Positions 31,227 to 39,754 of a stretch of 42,391 bases of DNA are shown piece after piece. The notes beneath the pieces were generated by a model. That model was not told the DNA's origin, made no database searches, and saw only the letters and a program-made list of their open reading frames with translations. Every line of letters starts with the position of its first letter. The first letter of the stretch is position 1. A program made the position numbers and the translations under genes. Origin of the DNA: a virus; IMG/VR virus record IMGVR_UViG_3300029893_000021, positions 1 to 42,391 of that record. One strand, 5' to 3'.

Positions 31227-31552
31227 TGGCAGATACTTTATATTTACCTGATGGTTCAATGGAAGTTTTATTTTCAAGAGATGATTTTCAAAGGTTGGTT
31301 TATGAAAAGCTTGGTTATGAAGCTGAACACAAGTTAATTGAAATCATCAATGAAGCTGATTACACCAAAGCAAAGGTTGATACTGACCTTGAAGCTTATG
31401 AAGCTTCCCTTGATAGCAACACAGCTTGCTTCAATGATTTATTGAACAACATTGAAGAATTGAAAAAGCTGTTGCAGCAAAAGCGGTTTGATAGAACAAA
31501 GATGTTCAAGTTGCTTGACCAAATGGAAACACAAATTTCAAACCAAATTTAA
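31226..31552 (+). CDS. Small coiled-coil early protein, unknown
   Basis: This 108-residue mostly helical protein has a YLPDGSMEVLFSRDDFQRLV start and a coiled coil in the second half. Proteins with this beginning are common between recombination and DUF669 genes in Bacillota phages, with no known role. It starts on the preceding stop (TAATG), so it is translationally coupled to the nuclease-ATPase and may assist it. Confidence 0.6.
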   Translation: MADTLYLPDGSMEVLFSRDDFQRLVYEKLGYEAEHKLIEIINEADYTKAKVDTDLEAYEASLDSNTACFNDLLNNIEELKKLLQQKRFDRTKMFKLLDQMETQISNQI

Positions 31553-31577
31553 AAATGAAAGGATAAGGTGAAAAATT

Positions 31578-32030
31578 ATGGCAAATGTATGGGAAAAATT
31601 TGATAAGGCTATTGATGTTGAGGGATTGGCAAAGGATGTTCAGGAAGCAGCGGAAAATGGTGCGAACTTTAGGGAAGTTCCACATGGTCAATATGAAGTT
31701 CGCATTGAAAAGCTGGAATTGGTTGAATCCAAAGCTGGTGACCCAATGGTTAGTTGTTGGATGAAAGTTCTTGCTGGGGAATACAAAGGCAGCTTAATTT
31801 TCATGAACCAAGTAATCACAAAAGGCTTTCAGATTCATATTGCAAATGAATTCCTTCGTTCACTGGATAGCGGCATTGATGTTGAGTTCAAAAGCTATTC
31901 ACAGTATGGTCAGATGCTAATGGACATTCATGAAGCTATTGATGGGCAGCTTGAATATGGCTTGAAGTATGGTGAAGGTAAAAAGGGATTCAGCACTTAT
32001 GAAATCACTGATGTTTATGAAGTTGAATAA
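31578..32030 (+). CDS. DUF669 single-strand DNA-binding-like protein
   Basis: This 150-residue protein matches DUF669: MANVWEKFDKAIDVEGLAKD, the core YEVRIEKLELVESKAGDPMV and an acidic C-terminus ending YEVE. The family is regarded as a phage single-strand DNA-binding protein, paired with Sak4-like ATPases. This explains its place after the nuclease-ATPase. A strong terminator-like hairpin follows. Confidence 0.85.
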   Translation: MANVWEKFDKAIDVEGLAKDVQEAAENGANFREVPHGQYEVRIEKLELVESKAGDPMVSCWMKVLAGEYKGSLIFMNQVITKGFQIHIANEFLRSLDSGIDVEFKSYSQYGQMLMDIHEAIDGQLEYGLKYGEGKKGFSTYEITDVYEVE

Positions 32031-32042
32031 TTAGGTCAGGGC

Positions 32043-32077
32043 GGGGGTTTATTAAAAATTTTTAAACCCCCCATTTT
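32043..32077 (+). terminator. Terminator-like hairpin before polymerase gene
   Basis: GGGGGTTTA (32043-32051) pairs with TAAACCCCC (32063-32071) in a 9-bp stem with an AT-only loop, followed by CATTTT. It probably lowers polymerase and primase expression relative to upstream genes. The 70 bases up to 32145 hold no clear promoter. Confidence 0.6.
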
Positions 32078-32145
32078 CCCTATACTTCCCCATTATTAGT
32101 ATTACCAGTATTTATCAAGCCTATACAGAAAGGAAGTGAAAAATA

Positions 32146-33936
32146 ATGCTGTTTTATGACTTTGAAGTGTTCAAATATGATTGGCTGGTTGTGGTCATTG
32201 ATGTAACAAATAAAAAAGAACATGTCATTGTGAATGATGTGGATAAACTTCAAGAACTTTATGATGACAACAAGCATGATATTTGGGTTGGGTATAATTC
32301 CAGGAACTATGACCAATACATTTTGAAAGCTTTGTTGTGTGGCTTTGATGCAAAGAAAATAAATGATTACATCATTGTCCAGGGAAAACAAGGGTGGAAA
32401 TTTTCAAGTCTTTTAAACAATATCCCATTGAACAATTATGATATAATGACCAGCTTTCATGGTTTGAAGCAGCTTGAAGGATTTATGGGTAACAGCATCA
32501 GGGAAAGTTCAGTTCCATTTGATATTGATAGAAAACTGACACCTGCTGAAATAGAAGAAACAGTTAAATATTGTCGGCATGATGTTGAACAAACCATTGA
32601 AGTATTTATTCAAAGGAAAGAAGAATTTGAAAGCCATATTTCTTTGATTAAAGCCTTCAAATTGCCGCTTTCATATATATCCAAAACTAAAGCACAGCTT
32701 TCAGCAATTATCCTTGGGGCAAACAAGAAAACACATAATGATGAATTTGATATTCAATTTCCTGATACTTTGAGAATTAGAAAGTACAAAGAAGTATTGA
32801 ATTGGTATAAGAACCCTTTAAACAGGGATTACAGCAAGACATTTGAATTAGAAGTGGCTGGTGTTCCACATGTGTTTGCTTGGGGTGGGTTGCATGGTGC
32901 GCTTCCCAAATACAGCGGAGAAGGTTATTTCATCAATATTGATGTGGCTTCCTATTATCCAGCATTGATGATTGAATACAACTTCATTAGCAGGAATATT
33001 TCAAACCCAAATAAGTACAGGGAAATCAGGGATGAAAGATTAAGGCTGAAGGCAGAAAAGAACCCAATGCAAGCACCTTATAAAATCGTTCTGAACAGCA
33101 CTTATGGTGCAATGAAGGATAAGAATAATGCTTTATATGACCCAAGGCAAGCAAACAATGTTTGTGTTGGTGGTCAACTTCTGCTGCTGGATTTGATTGA
33201 AATGCTTGAAGGTCATTGTCAATTGATTCAATCAAATACTGATGGTTTGATTATCAAGCTATTCAAGGAAGATGATTATGAACTAATTGATGATATTTGC
33301 TATGAGTGGGAACAAAGAACCAGGATGCAGCTTGAATTTGAATCTTACAAGAAAATGTTTCAAAAAGATGTAAACAACTATGTGATTGTTGATTTTGACG
33401 GTGGTTATAAGTCAAAAGGTGCTTATGTAAAAAAATGGACTAAAAAAGATGAAAACAAAAAAGAAATTGATGACCTTCTTGACTATGATTGTGTAATTTT
33501 ACGTGAATCATTGGTTAATTACTTTCTTCATGGTATTCATCCAAAACAAACTATTTATGAATGTAATGATTTAAGGAAGTTTCAAAAGATTGTAAAGGTA
33601 AGCAGCAAATATTTATATGCTTTATACAATCCAACGGTCACTGAAGAAAAAGTTCGTGATGAAGATGGAAAATTGAAAACAGTTAAAGTGTTCACTGGTG
33701 GTGAGATTCAAAAGGAAAAATGTTTCAGGGTATTTGCTTCAAAGCTGGAATCTGAAGGCAGTATTTACAAGGTGAAAAATCTTCAGAAGAATCCTGAAAA
33801 GTTCCAGGATACACCTGAACATTGTTTCTTTATCAATGATGATGTAACAAATGTAAAGATACCAAGCAAGCTTGATAAAAACTGGTATGTTGATTTGGCA
33901 ATTAAGAGGTTGAAAGATTTTGGGGTGATGATATGA
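32146..33936 (+). CDS. Family-B-like DNA polymerase
   Basis: This 596-residue replicative polymerase has an exonuclease domain with DFE (residues 5-7, Exo I), YNSRNYD (Exo II) and YCRHD (Exo III). The palm has motif A DVASYYP (266-272), motif B KIVLNSTYG (313-321) and motif C QSNTDG (about 362-367). The usual motif C is YxDTDS. Here the first catalytic aspartate position is Asn and the second, D366, is kept. The enzyme is short, near the size of protein-primed polymerases, but no terminal-protein gene is visible and a primase is encoded next door. Confidence 0.85.
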   Translation: MLFYDFEVFKYDWLVVVIDVTNKKEHVIVNDVDKLQELYDDNKHDIWVGYNSRNYDQYILKALLCGFDAKKINDYIIVQGKQGWKFSSLLNNIPLNNYDIMTSFHGLKQLEGFMGNSIRESSVPFDIDRKLTPAEIEETVKYCRHDVEQTIEVFIQRKEEFESHISLIKAFKLPLSYISKTKAQLSAIILGANKKTHNDEFDIQFPDTLRIRKYKEVLNWYKNPLNRDYSKTFELEVAGVPHVFAWGGLHGALPKYSGEGYFINIDVASYYPALMIEYNFISRNISNPNKYREIRDERLRLKAEKNPMQAPYKIVLNSTYGAMKDKNNALYDPRQANNVCVGGQLLLLDLIEMLEGHCQLIQSNTDGLIIKLFKEDDYELIDDICYEWEQRTRMQLEFESYKKMFQKDVNNYVIVDFDGGYKSKGAYVKKWTKKDENKKEIDDLLDYDCVILRESLVNYFLHGIHPKQTIYECNDLRKFQKIVKVSSKYLYALYNPTVTEEKVRDEDGKLKTVKVFTGGEIQKEKCFRVFASKLESEGSIYKVKNLQKNPEKFQDTPEHCFFINDDVTNVKIPSKLDKNWYVDLAIKRLKDFGVMI

Positions 33937-33973
33937 GGTCATCAAATATTAAGAAAAGGGGGTGTGTTGAAAA

Positions 33974-35857
33974 ATGCAGTTGTTCAAAGGTTATGTGGAA
34001 ACCAAAGATAAAAAGTGCATTGAGAAATTCAAGGGAAGAACCGATTTGAAAACCTTTGAACAGGTTCAATCACTTCCTGAATTTGCTGGCATCCTTGGGG
34101 ATGAAACCATCCTGATTGATATTGATGACTTTGAATCAAGTGAAGTTATATTCAAGATAGTCAAGGCATTAAAGTTGAAATGCAGAGTTTACAAAACAAG
34201 CAGGGGGAAGCACTTTCTGTTTAAGAATAAGGGTGTGACAACCAACAAAACCAAATGTAAGCTTGCAATTGGTTTGACTGCTGACATTAAGCTTGGAATC
34301 AGAAATTCATATTCAATCCTGAAGTTCAACAACAAAAACAGGGAAATTCTTTATGACACCCCTGAAGATAAAATTCAGGAACTTCCAAGATGGATGACAC
34401 CTGTTAGAAGTAGCTTTGAATTTCTTGACATGGAAGCTGGGGATGGTAGAAACCAAGCTTTATTTAATTACATCCTGACACTTCAATCTGCTGACTTTAC
34501 AGTTGAAGAAGCAAGGGAAACAATCAGGTTGATAAACAGCTATGTTTTGAAAGTTCCATTGAAGGATTCTGAACTTGATGTAGTGCTGCGGGATGATGCT
34601 TTCAAGAAGCCAATTTTCTTCAAAGGAACAACATTCTTGTTTGATAAGTTTGCAACCTATATCAAGAACAATAACCACATCATCAAGATAAATAATCAGC
34701 TTCACATCTATAAAGATGGTGTTTATGTTGATGGTCAAGCTGAAATTGAAGCTGAAATGATAAGACACATTAGTAATTTAAACAGAGCAAAAAGAAATGA
34801 AGTTATGGCTTACCTGAACCTGTTAATAAGGGATAATACACCAACTTCAGAAGCCAATTTAATTGCTTTCAGGAATGGGGTTTATAACATCAGGGATGAT
34901 TCATTTGTGCCATTTTCACCTGACATTATCATCACCAATAAAATCAATTGGGATTACAACCCTGCTGCTTATTCTGAATTGGTTGATAAAACCTTAAATA
35001 AAATGGCTTGCCATGATAACCAAGTCAGGATGCTTCTTGAAGAAGCCATTGGATATTGCTTATACAGAAGAAATGAATTGGGAAAAGCCTTCATTCTGAT
35101 TGGTGATAGGTCAAACGGAAAATCAACCTTCCTGGATATGGTGAAAACAATGCTTGGAGATGAAAATATTGCATCCCTTGACCTTAAAGAATTGGGTGAT
35201 AGATTCAAAACTGCTGAATTGTTTGGGAAGCTTGCAAACATAGGTGATGATATAGGTGATGAATTTATTGCCAATGCAGCGGTATTCAGGAAGTTGGTTA
35301 CTGGTGACAGAATCAGTGTTGAACGAAAAGGGCAAGACCCATTTGAATTCAATAACTATTCAAAGATGCTGTTTTCAGCAAACAATATTCCAAGGATGAA
35401 GGACAAAACTGGTGCAGTTCAAAGAAGGTTGACAATCATCCCATTTGATGCAAAGTTCAGTGTGGATGACCCTGATTATAGACCTTACATAAAGTATGAA
35501 CTGCGGGAACAGGAATGTATTGAATACATGATACTTCTTGGAATTGAAGGACTTAAAAGGGTTATTGAAAATCAGAAGTTTACCCAATCAACCAGGGTGG
35601 AAAAGGAACTGGAAGAATATGAAGAATCCAACAATCCAATTATTGGGTTCTTCAAGGAAGTTGGTCATGATGAAATTGAAAATGAACCAACCAAGGATGT
35701 TTATAAGAGATACCAGGAATACTGCCTGGCTAACAATCTTCAACCAATGTCAAACATTGAATTTTCTAAGCAGGTTAAGAAGAAATTTAATTTTGAAATA
35801 GCGGATAAGAAGATTGATGGAAAAAAGTACAGAATTTTTGTGCGAGGGGTGAATTAA
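33974..35857 (+). CDS. D5-type primase-helicase
   Basis: This 627-residue replication protein has an N-terminal primase-like domain with DIDD (49-52) and a C-terminal SF3 helicase. The D5_N region (about 270-370) precedes Walker A GDRSNGKST (377-385). Walker B-like LANIGDD follows near 420, and the sensor-1 asparagine lies in LFSANNIP. It would unwind DNA and prime synthesis at the phage origin. ATG 33974 follows AAAAGGGGGTG. The polymerase ends 37 bases upstream. Confidence 0.9.
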   Translation: MQLFKGYVETKDKKCIEKFKGRTDLKTFEQVQSLPEFAGILGDETILIDIDDFESSEVIFKIVKALKLKCRVYKTSRGKHFLFKNKGVTTNKTKCKLAIGLTADIKLGIRNSYSILKFNNKNREILYDTPEDKIQELPRWMTPVRSSFEFLDMEAGDGRNQALFNYILTLQSADFTVEEARETIRLINSYVLKVPLKDSELDVVLRDDAFKKPIFFKGTTFLFDKFATYIKNNNHIIKINNQLHIYKDGVYVDGQAEIEAEMIRHISNLNRAKRNEVMAYLNLLIRDNTPTSEANLIAFRNGVYNIRDDSFVPFSPDIIITNKINWDYNPAAYSELVDKTLNKMACHDNQVRMLLEEAIGYCLYRRNELGKAFILIGDRSNGKSTFLDMVKTMLGDENIASLDLKELGDRFKTAELFGKLANIGDDIGDEFIANAAVFRKLVTGDRISVERKGQDPFEFNNYSKMLFSANNIPRMKDKTGAVQRRLTIIPFDAKFSVDDPDYRPYIKYELREQECIEYMILLGIEGLKRVIENQKFTQSTRVEKELEEYEESNNPIIGFFKEVGHDEIENEPTKDVYKRYQEYCLANNLQPMSNIEFSKQVKKKFNFEIADKKIDGKKYRIFVRGVN

Positions 35858-35858
35858 A

Positions 35859-36242
35859 ATGGCTATGGATGATAAATGTGTGTGCTGCGGTGAATATGTT
35901 CCTGAAGGAAGGCAAGTTTGCAGCAGTTGTGAAACCAATTGTAATGACTTCATTGGTACATTGGACAAGGTGAAAGTTCATCAAGAACTTTGCAAAATGC
36001 TGAACACAGTTTATGAAAAAAAGAACCATGATTATGGTGATTCCTTTGCAAAGTTAAGAAGTGAACTGCCCCTTGCAATACTGGTCAGGATATATGACAA
36101 ATACAGCAGATTGAAAACCCTTCTTCAAGGTAAACAGCAACTTGTTAAAGATGAAAGTATTGATGATACTTTGATGGATTTGGCGAATTACTGCATCATG
36201 GAACTGGTGGAAAGGAAGGTAAACAACTATGAAAGCAAATGA
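35859..36242 (+). CDS. Zinc-ribbon plus DUF1599-like protein
   Basis: This 127-residue protein has an N-terminal zinc ribbon (CVCCGEYVPEGRQVCSSC) and a DUF1599/Nmad1-like domain with KKNHDYGDSFAKLRSELP, RIYDKYSRLKTL and DDTLMDLANYC. This helical group is related to MazG-type folds and is linked to nucleotide handling in phages. Its partner gene MazG directly follows with a 14-base overlap, so the two may work on the same nucleotide pool. Confidence 0.7.
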   Translation: MAMDDKCVCCGEYVPEGRQVCSSCETNCNDFIGTLDKVKVHQELCKMLNTVYEKKNHDYGDSFAKLRSELPLAILVRIYDKYSRLKTLLQGKQQLVKDESIDDTLMDLANYCIMELVERKVNNYESK

Positions 36243-36558
36243 ATATCAGCAACTGGCATTGAGAACAGCAAACAGCATTGACCCAAAAGATTTGGTTTTG
36301 AATGGAATCTTGGGATTGTGCGGGGAAACTGGTGAAGTTTCTGACCATATCAAGAAAGCCATATTCCAGGGGCATGAATTTGACACTGAAAAAGTGGTGA
36401 ATGAACTTGGTGATGTTTGCTGGTATGTGGCAGTTTTAGCAAAAGGATTGAATGTTGACCTGGAAACAGTGATGCAAAAGAATATTGATAAACTGATGAA
36501 AAGATACCCTGATGGTTTTAAGGTTCAGGATTCAGTTTGCAGGAAGGAGGATGAATAA
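36229..36558 (+). CDS. MazG-like nucleotide pyrophosphohydrolase
   Basis: This 109-residue protein is of the MazG/all-alpha NTP pyrophosphatase family. The metal-binding signature is complete: GLCGETGEVSDHIKKA (E-x-G-E) and ELGDVCWYVA (E-x-x-D). It hydrolyses nucleoside triphosphates to monophosphates. In phages it is thought to alter nucleotide pools or lower (p)ppGpp signalling. Its end overlaps the next start by one base. Confidence 0.85.
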   Translation: MKANEYQQLALRTANSIDPKDLVLNGILGLCGETGEVSDHIKKAIFQGHEFDTEKVVNELGDVCWYVAVLAKGLNVDLETVMQKNIDKLMKRYPDGFKVQDSVCRKEDE

Positions 36559-36770
36559 TGGCAAACAAGAATCCAAAGTTCAATGATAGTGGCTGCAAAG
36601 ACATGACTGCTTATGAAGCCATGAAGAACATCACCAGGGAAGAACATGAATTGAATCAAAAGGTTCATGAAGTCATTAAAATATTGAAGTGCATTATTGA
36701 ATGGGCTGGGTTTGACCTTATTGCAAGAATTGAAATCAGGGATAAGAAAACCAGGAAGGAATTCAGATAA
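36558..36770 (+). CDS. Small helical protein, unknown
   Basis: This 70-residue basic protein (MTAYEAMKNITREEHELNQK and WAGFDLIARIEIRDKKT) starts on the MazG stop. It has no recognisable domain. Its C-terminus suggests a short nucleic-acid- or protein-binding module. It precedes the methyltransferase by 72 bases with no terminator between. Confidence 0.55.
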   Translation: MANKNPKFNDSGCKDMTAYEAMKNITREEHELNQKVHEVIKILKCIIEWAGFDLIARIEIRDKKTRKEFR

Positions 36771-36842
36771 ATTTTTTTATCTTATCAGTTCAGCATATTG
36801 AAGTAAAAGTTAAGTAAGTTAAACAGAAAGGAGATGAATACT

Positions 36843-37832
36843 TTGAAACTATTAAGCTTATTTAGTGGAATTGGGGCATTTGAAAAAGCTTTGAAAAATT
36901 TGAATGTTGATTATGATCTGGTTGCCTATTCTGAAATTGATAAATATGCTTCCAAAGCTTATTCCCTAATTCATGAAGTTGACGAATCAAAGAATATAGG
37001 TGATATTACAAAAATAGATCCAAGGGATATTTCAAAACCAGTTGACATCATAACATATGGTTTCCCTTGTCAAGATATATCAGTTGCGGGGGTTCAACAA
37101 GGATTATTTAATGATGATGGTTCAAAGACAAGAAGTGGATTATTCTTTGATGCTTTAAAGATTATTGAAGGTACAAAACCAAAGATTGCAATTGCCGAAA
37201 ATGTTAAGAATTTAGCGGGTAAAAGGTTTGAAAAAGAATTTGATATTGTACTTGATTCATTAGAAAGTGCAGGGTACAACAATTACTTCAAAGTTCTTAA
37301 TGCAAGAAATTATGGTGTTCCACAGAACAGAGAGAGAGTGTTCATAGTAAGTATTAGGAAGGACATTGACACTGGACTATTTGAATTCCCTGAAGCAATT
37401 GAATTAAAGTTAAAGTTAAAAGATTTTGTTGATTTTGATAATGAATTTATTGTCCCGGACCATATATTGAATTCCTTTAACAGTAAAAGTGGTGACTTTG
37501 GTAAAAGATTCAAAACCCAAAATGGTGACAATTATTCCATGTGTATAACAACAAAACCAAATTGGGCAGTAATCACTAATAATTATTACACTGATGATTT
37601 AAGCACTTACACTATAAGTGAGGTTGTCAATAATAAAATAACGGTTTATGCTAATTCACCAAAAATGAATTTTAACTTGATGGGTTTTACGGATAAGGAT
37701 GTTGATTTATTACTTGAAGCTGGAATTTCAAACAATCAGCTTTACAAGATGGCCGGTAATTCAATTGTTGTGGATGTGGCTGAAGAAATTCTTTGTCAAT
37801 TACTTGATGATAAAAATGAAATTTGGGTTTGA
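36843..37832 (+). CDS. C5-cytosine DNA methyltransferase
   Basis: This protein of about 329 residues transfers methyl to C5 of cytosine in a target sequence. Motif I is LSLFSGIGAFE at the N-terminus, motif IV GFPCQDIS (C76 is the nucleophile), motif VI AENVKNL (E119), motif VIII QNRERVFIV, and motif X near MAGNSIVVDVAEEIL. TTG 36843 is preferred because GAAAGGAG ends 9 bases upstream; ATG 36834 directly abuts that site. No restriction gene is beside it, so it is an orphan. Its codons contain the only two GATC sites of the whole window (36915, 37017). Confidence 0.92.
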   Translation: MKLLSLFSGIGAFEKALKNLNVDYDLVAYSEIDKYASKAYSLIHEVDESKNIGDITKIDPRDISKPVDIITYGFPCQDISVAGVQQGLFNDDGSKTRSGLFFDALKIIEGTKPKIAIAENVKNLAGKRFEKEFDIVLDSLESAGYNNYFKVLNARNYGVPQNRERVFIVSIRKDIDTGLFEFPEAIELKLKLKDFVDFDNEFIVPDHILNSFNSKSGDFGKRFKTQNGDNYSMCITTKPNWAVITNNYYTDDLSTYTISEVVNNKITVYANSPKMNFNLMGFTDKDVDLLLEAGISNNQLYKMAGNSIVVDVAEEILCQLLDDKNEIWV

Positions 37833-37851
37833 AGAAAGGAAGGTGTGTCAA

Positions 37852-38424
37852 ATGTTAAGGTTAGAAGATAGAATTGAAAACTTTGAAAGTATGATGGGCA
37901 AATACCTGCCAACTGATTTAATTGAATGGTTAAAGGATAATGGGTTTTTCACAGCACCAGCATCCAAAGGTCATCATGGAAATTATGAAGGCGGGTTGTT
38001 TGACCATTGTTACCAGGTGGCAGAAACCTTGAAACAGCTTACCAAAGCAAACAGGTTGCAGTGGGAAAATCTGCGGTCACCTTATGTGGTTGGAATGTTT
38101 CATGACCTTTGCAAGATTGATACTTACAAGGTGGTTGTGGATGAACCTGGGAAAGAAATGTTTGGTGGTGAGGTCAAAGGAAGAAGCATCAAGATTGAAT
38201 ACAATGATGACTTCTTGATTGATGGTCATGGTGATAAGTCAGTGATTTACCTTGCATCACATATGAGATTGACACCTGAAGAAGTAATATGTATCAGGTG
38301 GCACATGGGGGCGTTTGATGAAAAGCAGAACTGGAAGTATTATTCAGCAGCAGTCAGGAAATATCCTAATGTTTTATGGACACATACAGCGGATATGATT
38401 ACTTCACAAATTATGGGAGTGTAG
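37852..38424 (+). CDS. HD-domain phosphohydrolase
   Basis: This 190-residue HD hydrolase has metal ligands visible as LFDHCYQVAETL (H), GMFHDLCKID (HD) and LASHM plus IRWHMGA further on. The domain usually cleaves phosphates from nucleotides; a dNTPase or nucleotidase role is likely in a phage replication operon. ATG 37852 follows GAAAGGAAGG. The preceding frame is open upstream, but lacks a site. It is the last gene before repeat array B. Confidence 0.8.
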   Translation: MLRLEDRIENFESMMGKYLPTDLIEWLKDNGFFTAPASKGHHGNYEGGLFDHCYQVAETLKQLTKANRLQWENLRSPYVVGMFHDLCKIDTYKVVVDEPGKEMFGGEVKGRSIKIEYNDDFLIDGHGDKSVIYLASHMRLTPEEVICIRWHMGAFDEKQNWKYYSAAVRKYPNVLWTHTADMITSQIMGV

Positions 38425-38425
38425 C

Positions 38426-38740
38426 GGTTCAAGATGAATGTAAAAGTTCAAGATGGGTTCAAGATGAAAAAAATCATCTTGAACCGCTATAAATGCAGTA
38501 GTAGCAAGGGTTTAAGGGGTGCGGTTCAAGATGGTTCAAGATGAATTCAAAGTTCTTAATAAATTAACTAAAATATTATATAAGAACTTATTTAATGAAA
38601 AATACCTTAAATATTAAAGTATATAGGTAATCATCTTGAACTTGTTGAACCGACACCTTGAAAAGTATTGTAAATAAAGGGTTTGAAGCGGTTCAAGATA
38701 AAAAAATCATCTTGAACCAACTTGAACCATCTTGAACCGA
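38426..38740. repeat. TTCAAGAT/ATCTTGAA repeat array B
   Basis: The 334 bases between the HD gene and the late regulator hold no gene. TTCAAGAT occurs at 38428, 38447, 38458, 38525, 38535 and 38692, and ATCTTGAA at 38476, 38633, 38709 and 38729. Near copies lie at 38642 and 38719. Spacings of about 10-11 bases recur. Two perfect inverted pairs around A-rich centres (38458-38483 and 38692-38716) match the one in array A. An AT-rich stretch lies between (38555-38630). It probably controls the late regulator gene or forms part of an origin. Confidence 0.85.
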
Positions 38741-38758
38741 TAAGGAAAGGGTGAAAAT

Positions 38759-39292
38759 ATGGAAAATGTAAAATTGATTATTAAAGATACAGTTTCAGAA
38801 ATGATTTGTGAGTTAAGGAAGCAGGGGTTAATGAAGAACAATAAGCAGACAGCATTTCAGAAAACAGAACACTTACTTTATAATTACATGAATTTCAAGC
38901 AGGTCATTGTTGATAAGGAAAATGCAATTGAGTTCATCAGGCAAGCGGGTATTCAGAAAAGAAGTAAAAGTATTATCAGCTTTACAGGAAACCATCAGCT
39001 TGATACCAGGACTGATAATGAAAAAGCTGAAGAACAGGTTGAAGCACTTGAAAATTCAATTATCATAACCAAAAGGTACATAGAAATAATTGACACTGCT
39101 ATTTCCAAGCTTGAAAATGACAATTATTATGACTTGATAAGGTTAAGATATTTTGAAGGAAAGACCAGGGAAGAAGTTGCAGATTATTTCAGTGTTGATG
39201 TTGCAACCATCAGCAGGAATAAGAACCGCTTAATTAACACATTGAAAATTCATTTGTTTTCAGATGAAGTGATATGTGAAATATTCAGGTAA
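38759..39292 (+). CDS. ArpU/sigma-like late transcription regulator
   Basis: This 177-residue protein has an N-terminal helical part and a C-terminal sigma-70 region-4-like helix-turn-helix (residues about 115-170): YDLIRLRYFEGKTREEVADY and FSVDVATISRNKNRLINTL. The family (ArpU/RinA-like) activates late genes in temperate phages of Gram-positive bacteria and sits right before the small terminase, as here. AAAGG and GTG precede ATG 38759. It lies directly downstream of the repeat array, which suggests the array regulates it. Confidence 0.85.
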   Translation: MENVKLIIKDTVSEMICELRKQGLMKNNKQTAFQKTEHLLYNYMNFKQVIVDKENAIEFIRQAGIQKRSKSIISFTGNHQLDTRTDNEKAEEQVEALENSIIITKRYIEIIDTAISKLENDNYYDLIRLRYFEGKTREEVADYFSVDVATISRNKNRLINTLKIHLFSDEVICEIFR

Positions 39293-39303
39293 GGGGTGAA
39301 GTG

Positions 39304-39588
39304 ATGAACAGGGCTGAAAGAAGAAGGATTCAGAAACAGGGTATTACTGCAAATGAATTGAAAGTGATTGAACAAGCTTCAGCCAAGCAAGCCATAAGTT
39401 ATGCAACCAATGCAATGATAGCATCCTTTGTTTTAAGCCTTCATGATAAATGGGGCTGGGGACAAGTAAGGCTGAAAAGGTTGCTTGAACAGGTTGATGA
39501 TACTTTTGATTCCATTGATAAGGATTATGTGTCCATTGAAGATATAAAGAAGGTCATACTTGATGAAACAGGAATTGATATAAAATAG
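39304..39588 (+). CDS. Conserved small phage protein before terS
   Basis: This 94-residue basic-start protein, MNRAERRRIQKQGITANELK, has a central helix SYATNAMIASFVLSLHDKWGWG. It is a common gene in the interval between late regulator and terminase of Bacillota phages, without an assigned role. ATG 39304 is next to the GTG 39301; the site AAGGGGTGAA lies just upstream. A short distance follows to the palindrome-rich leader. Confidence 0.65.
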   Translation: MNRAERRRIQKQGITANELKVIEQASAKQAISYATNAMIASFVLSLHDKWGWGQVRLKRLLEQVDDTFDSIDKDYVSIEDIKKVILDETGIDIK

Positions 39589-39667
39589 ATGTCACATTGT
39601 ATGTCACATCAGTATACTTGTAGTGCAATACTATAAGTGTTACTATGTTATCATGATAACATAGTAA
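39589..39667. promoter_or_regulatory. Leader with tandem repeat, promoter and 28-bp palindrome
   Basis: ATGTCACAT occurs twice (39589 and 39601, 12 bases apart). A perfect 28-bp palindrome follows at 39640-39667, centred on TCATGA. A promoter-like pair, TTGTAG (39618-39623) and TACTAT (39641-39646) with 17-base spacing, puts the palindrome over the -10 and start. It is a candidate late promoter and operator, or packaging-recognition site, since it lies just before terS. Confidence 0.6.
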
Positions 39668-39684
39668 AAATTGCCAATCCCCAC

Positions 39685-39727
39685 AAAGAGAATGTTCAGG
39701 TCTACCTCCTGCCTGAACATTCTCTTT
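39685..39727. terminator. 16-bp hairpin upstream of terS
   Basis: AAAGAGAATGTTCAGG (39685-39700) pairs perfectly with 39712-39727 around an 11-base loop. The left side begins with AAA and the right ends with TTT, so it can act in both directions. Lying between the palindrome and the terS ribosome site, it may be an attenuator or leader structure. Confidence 0.7.
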
Positions 39728-39754
39728 ATTCGATATGAAAGGCAGGTGATAAAT

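Noticed and set aside
37699-37851. Longer start for the HD protein inside the methyltransferase gene
   Set aside because: The extension overlaps the methyltransferase in another frame, and the GAAAGGAAGG site fits ATG 37852.
39671-39754. N-terminal extension of TerS
   Set aside because: The stretch is the 16-bp hairpin region, and GTG 39755 has a proper ribosome site.
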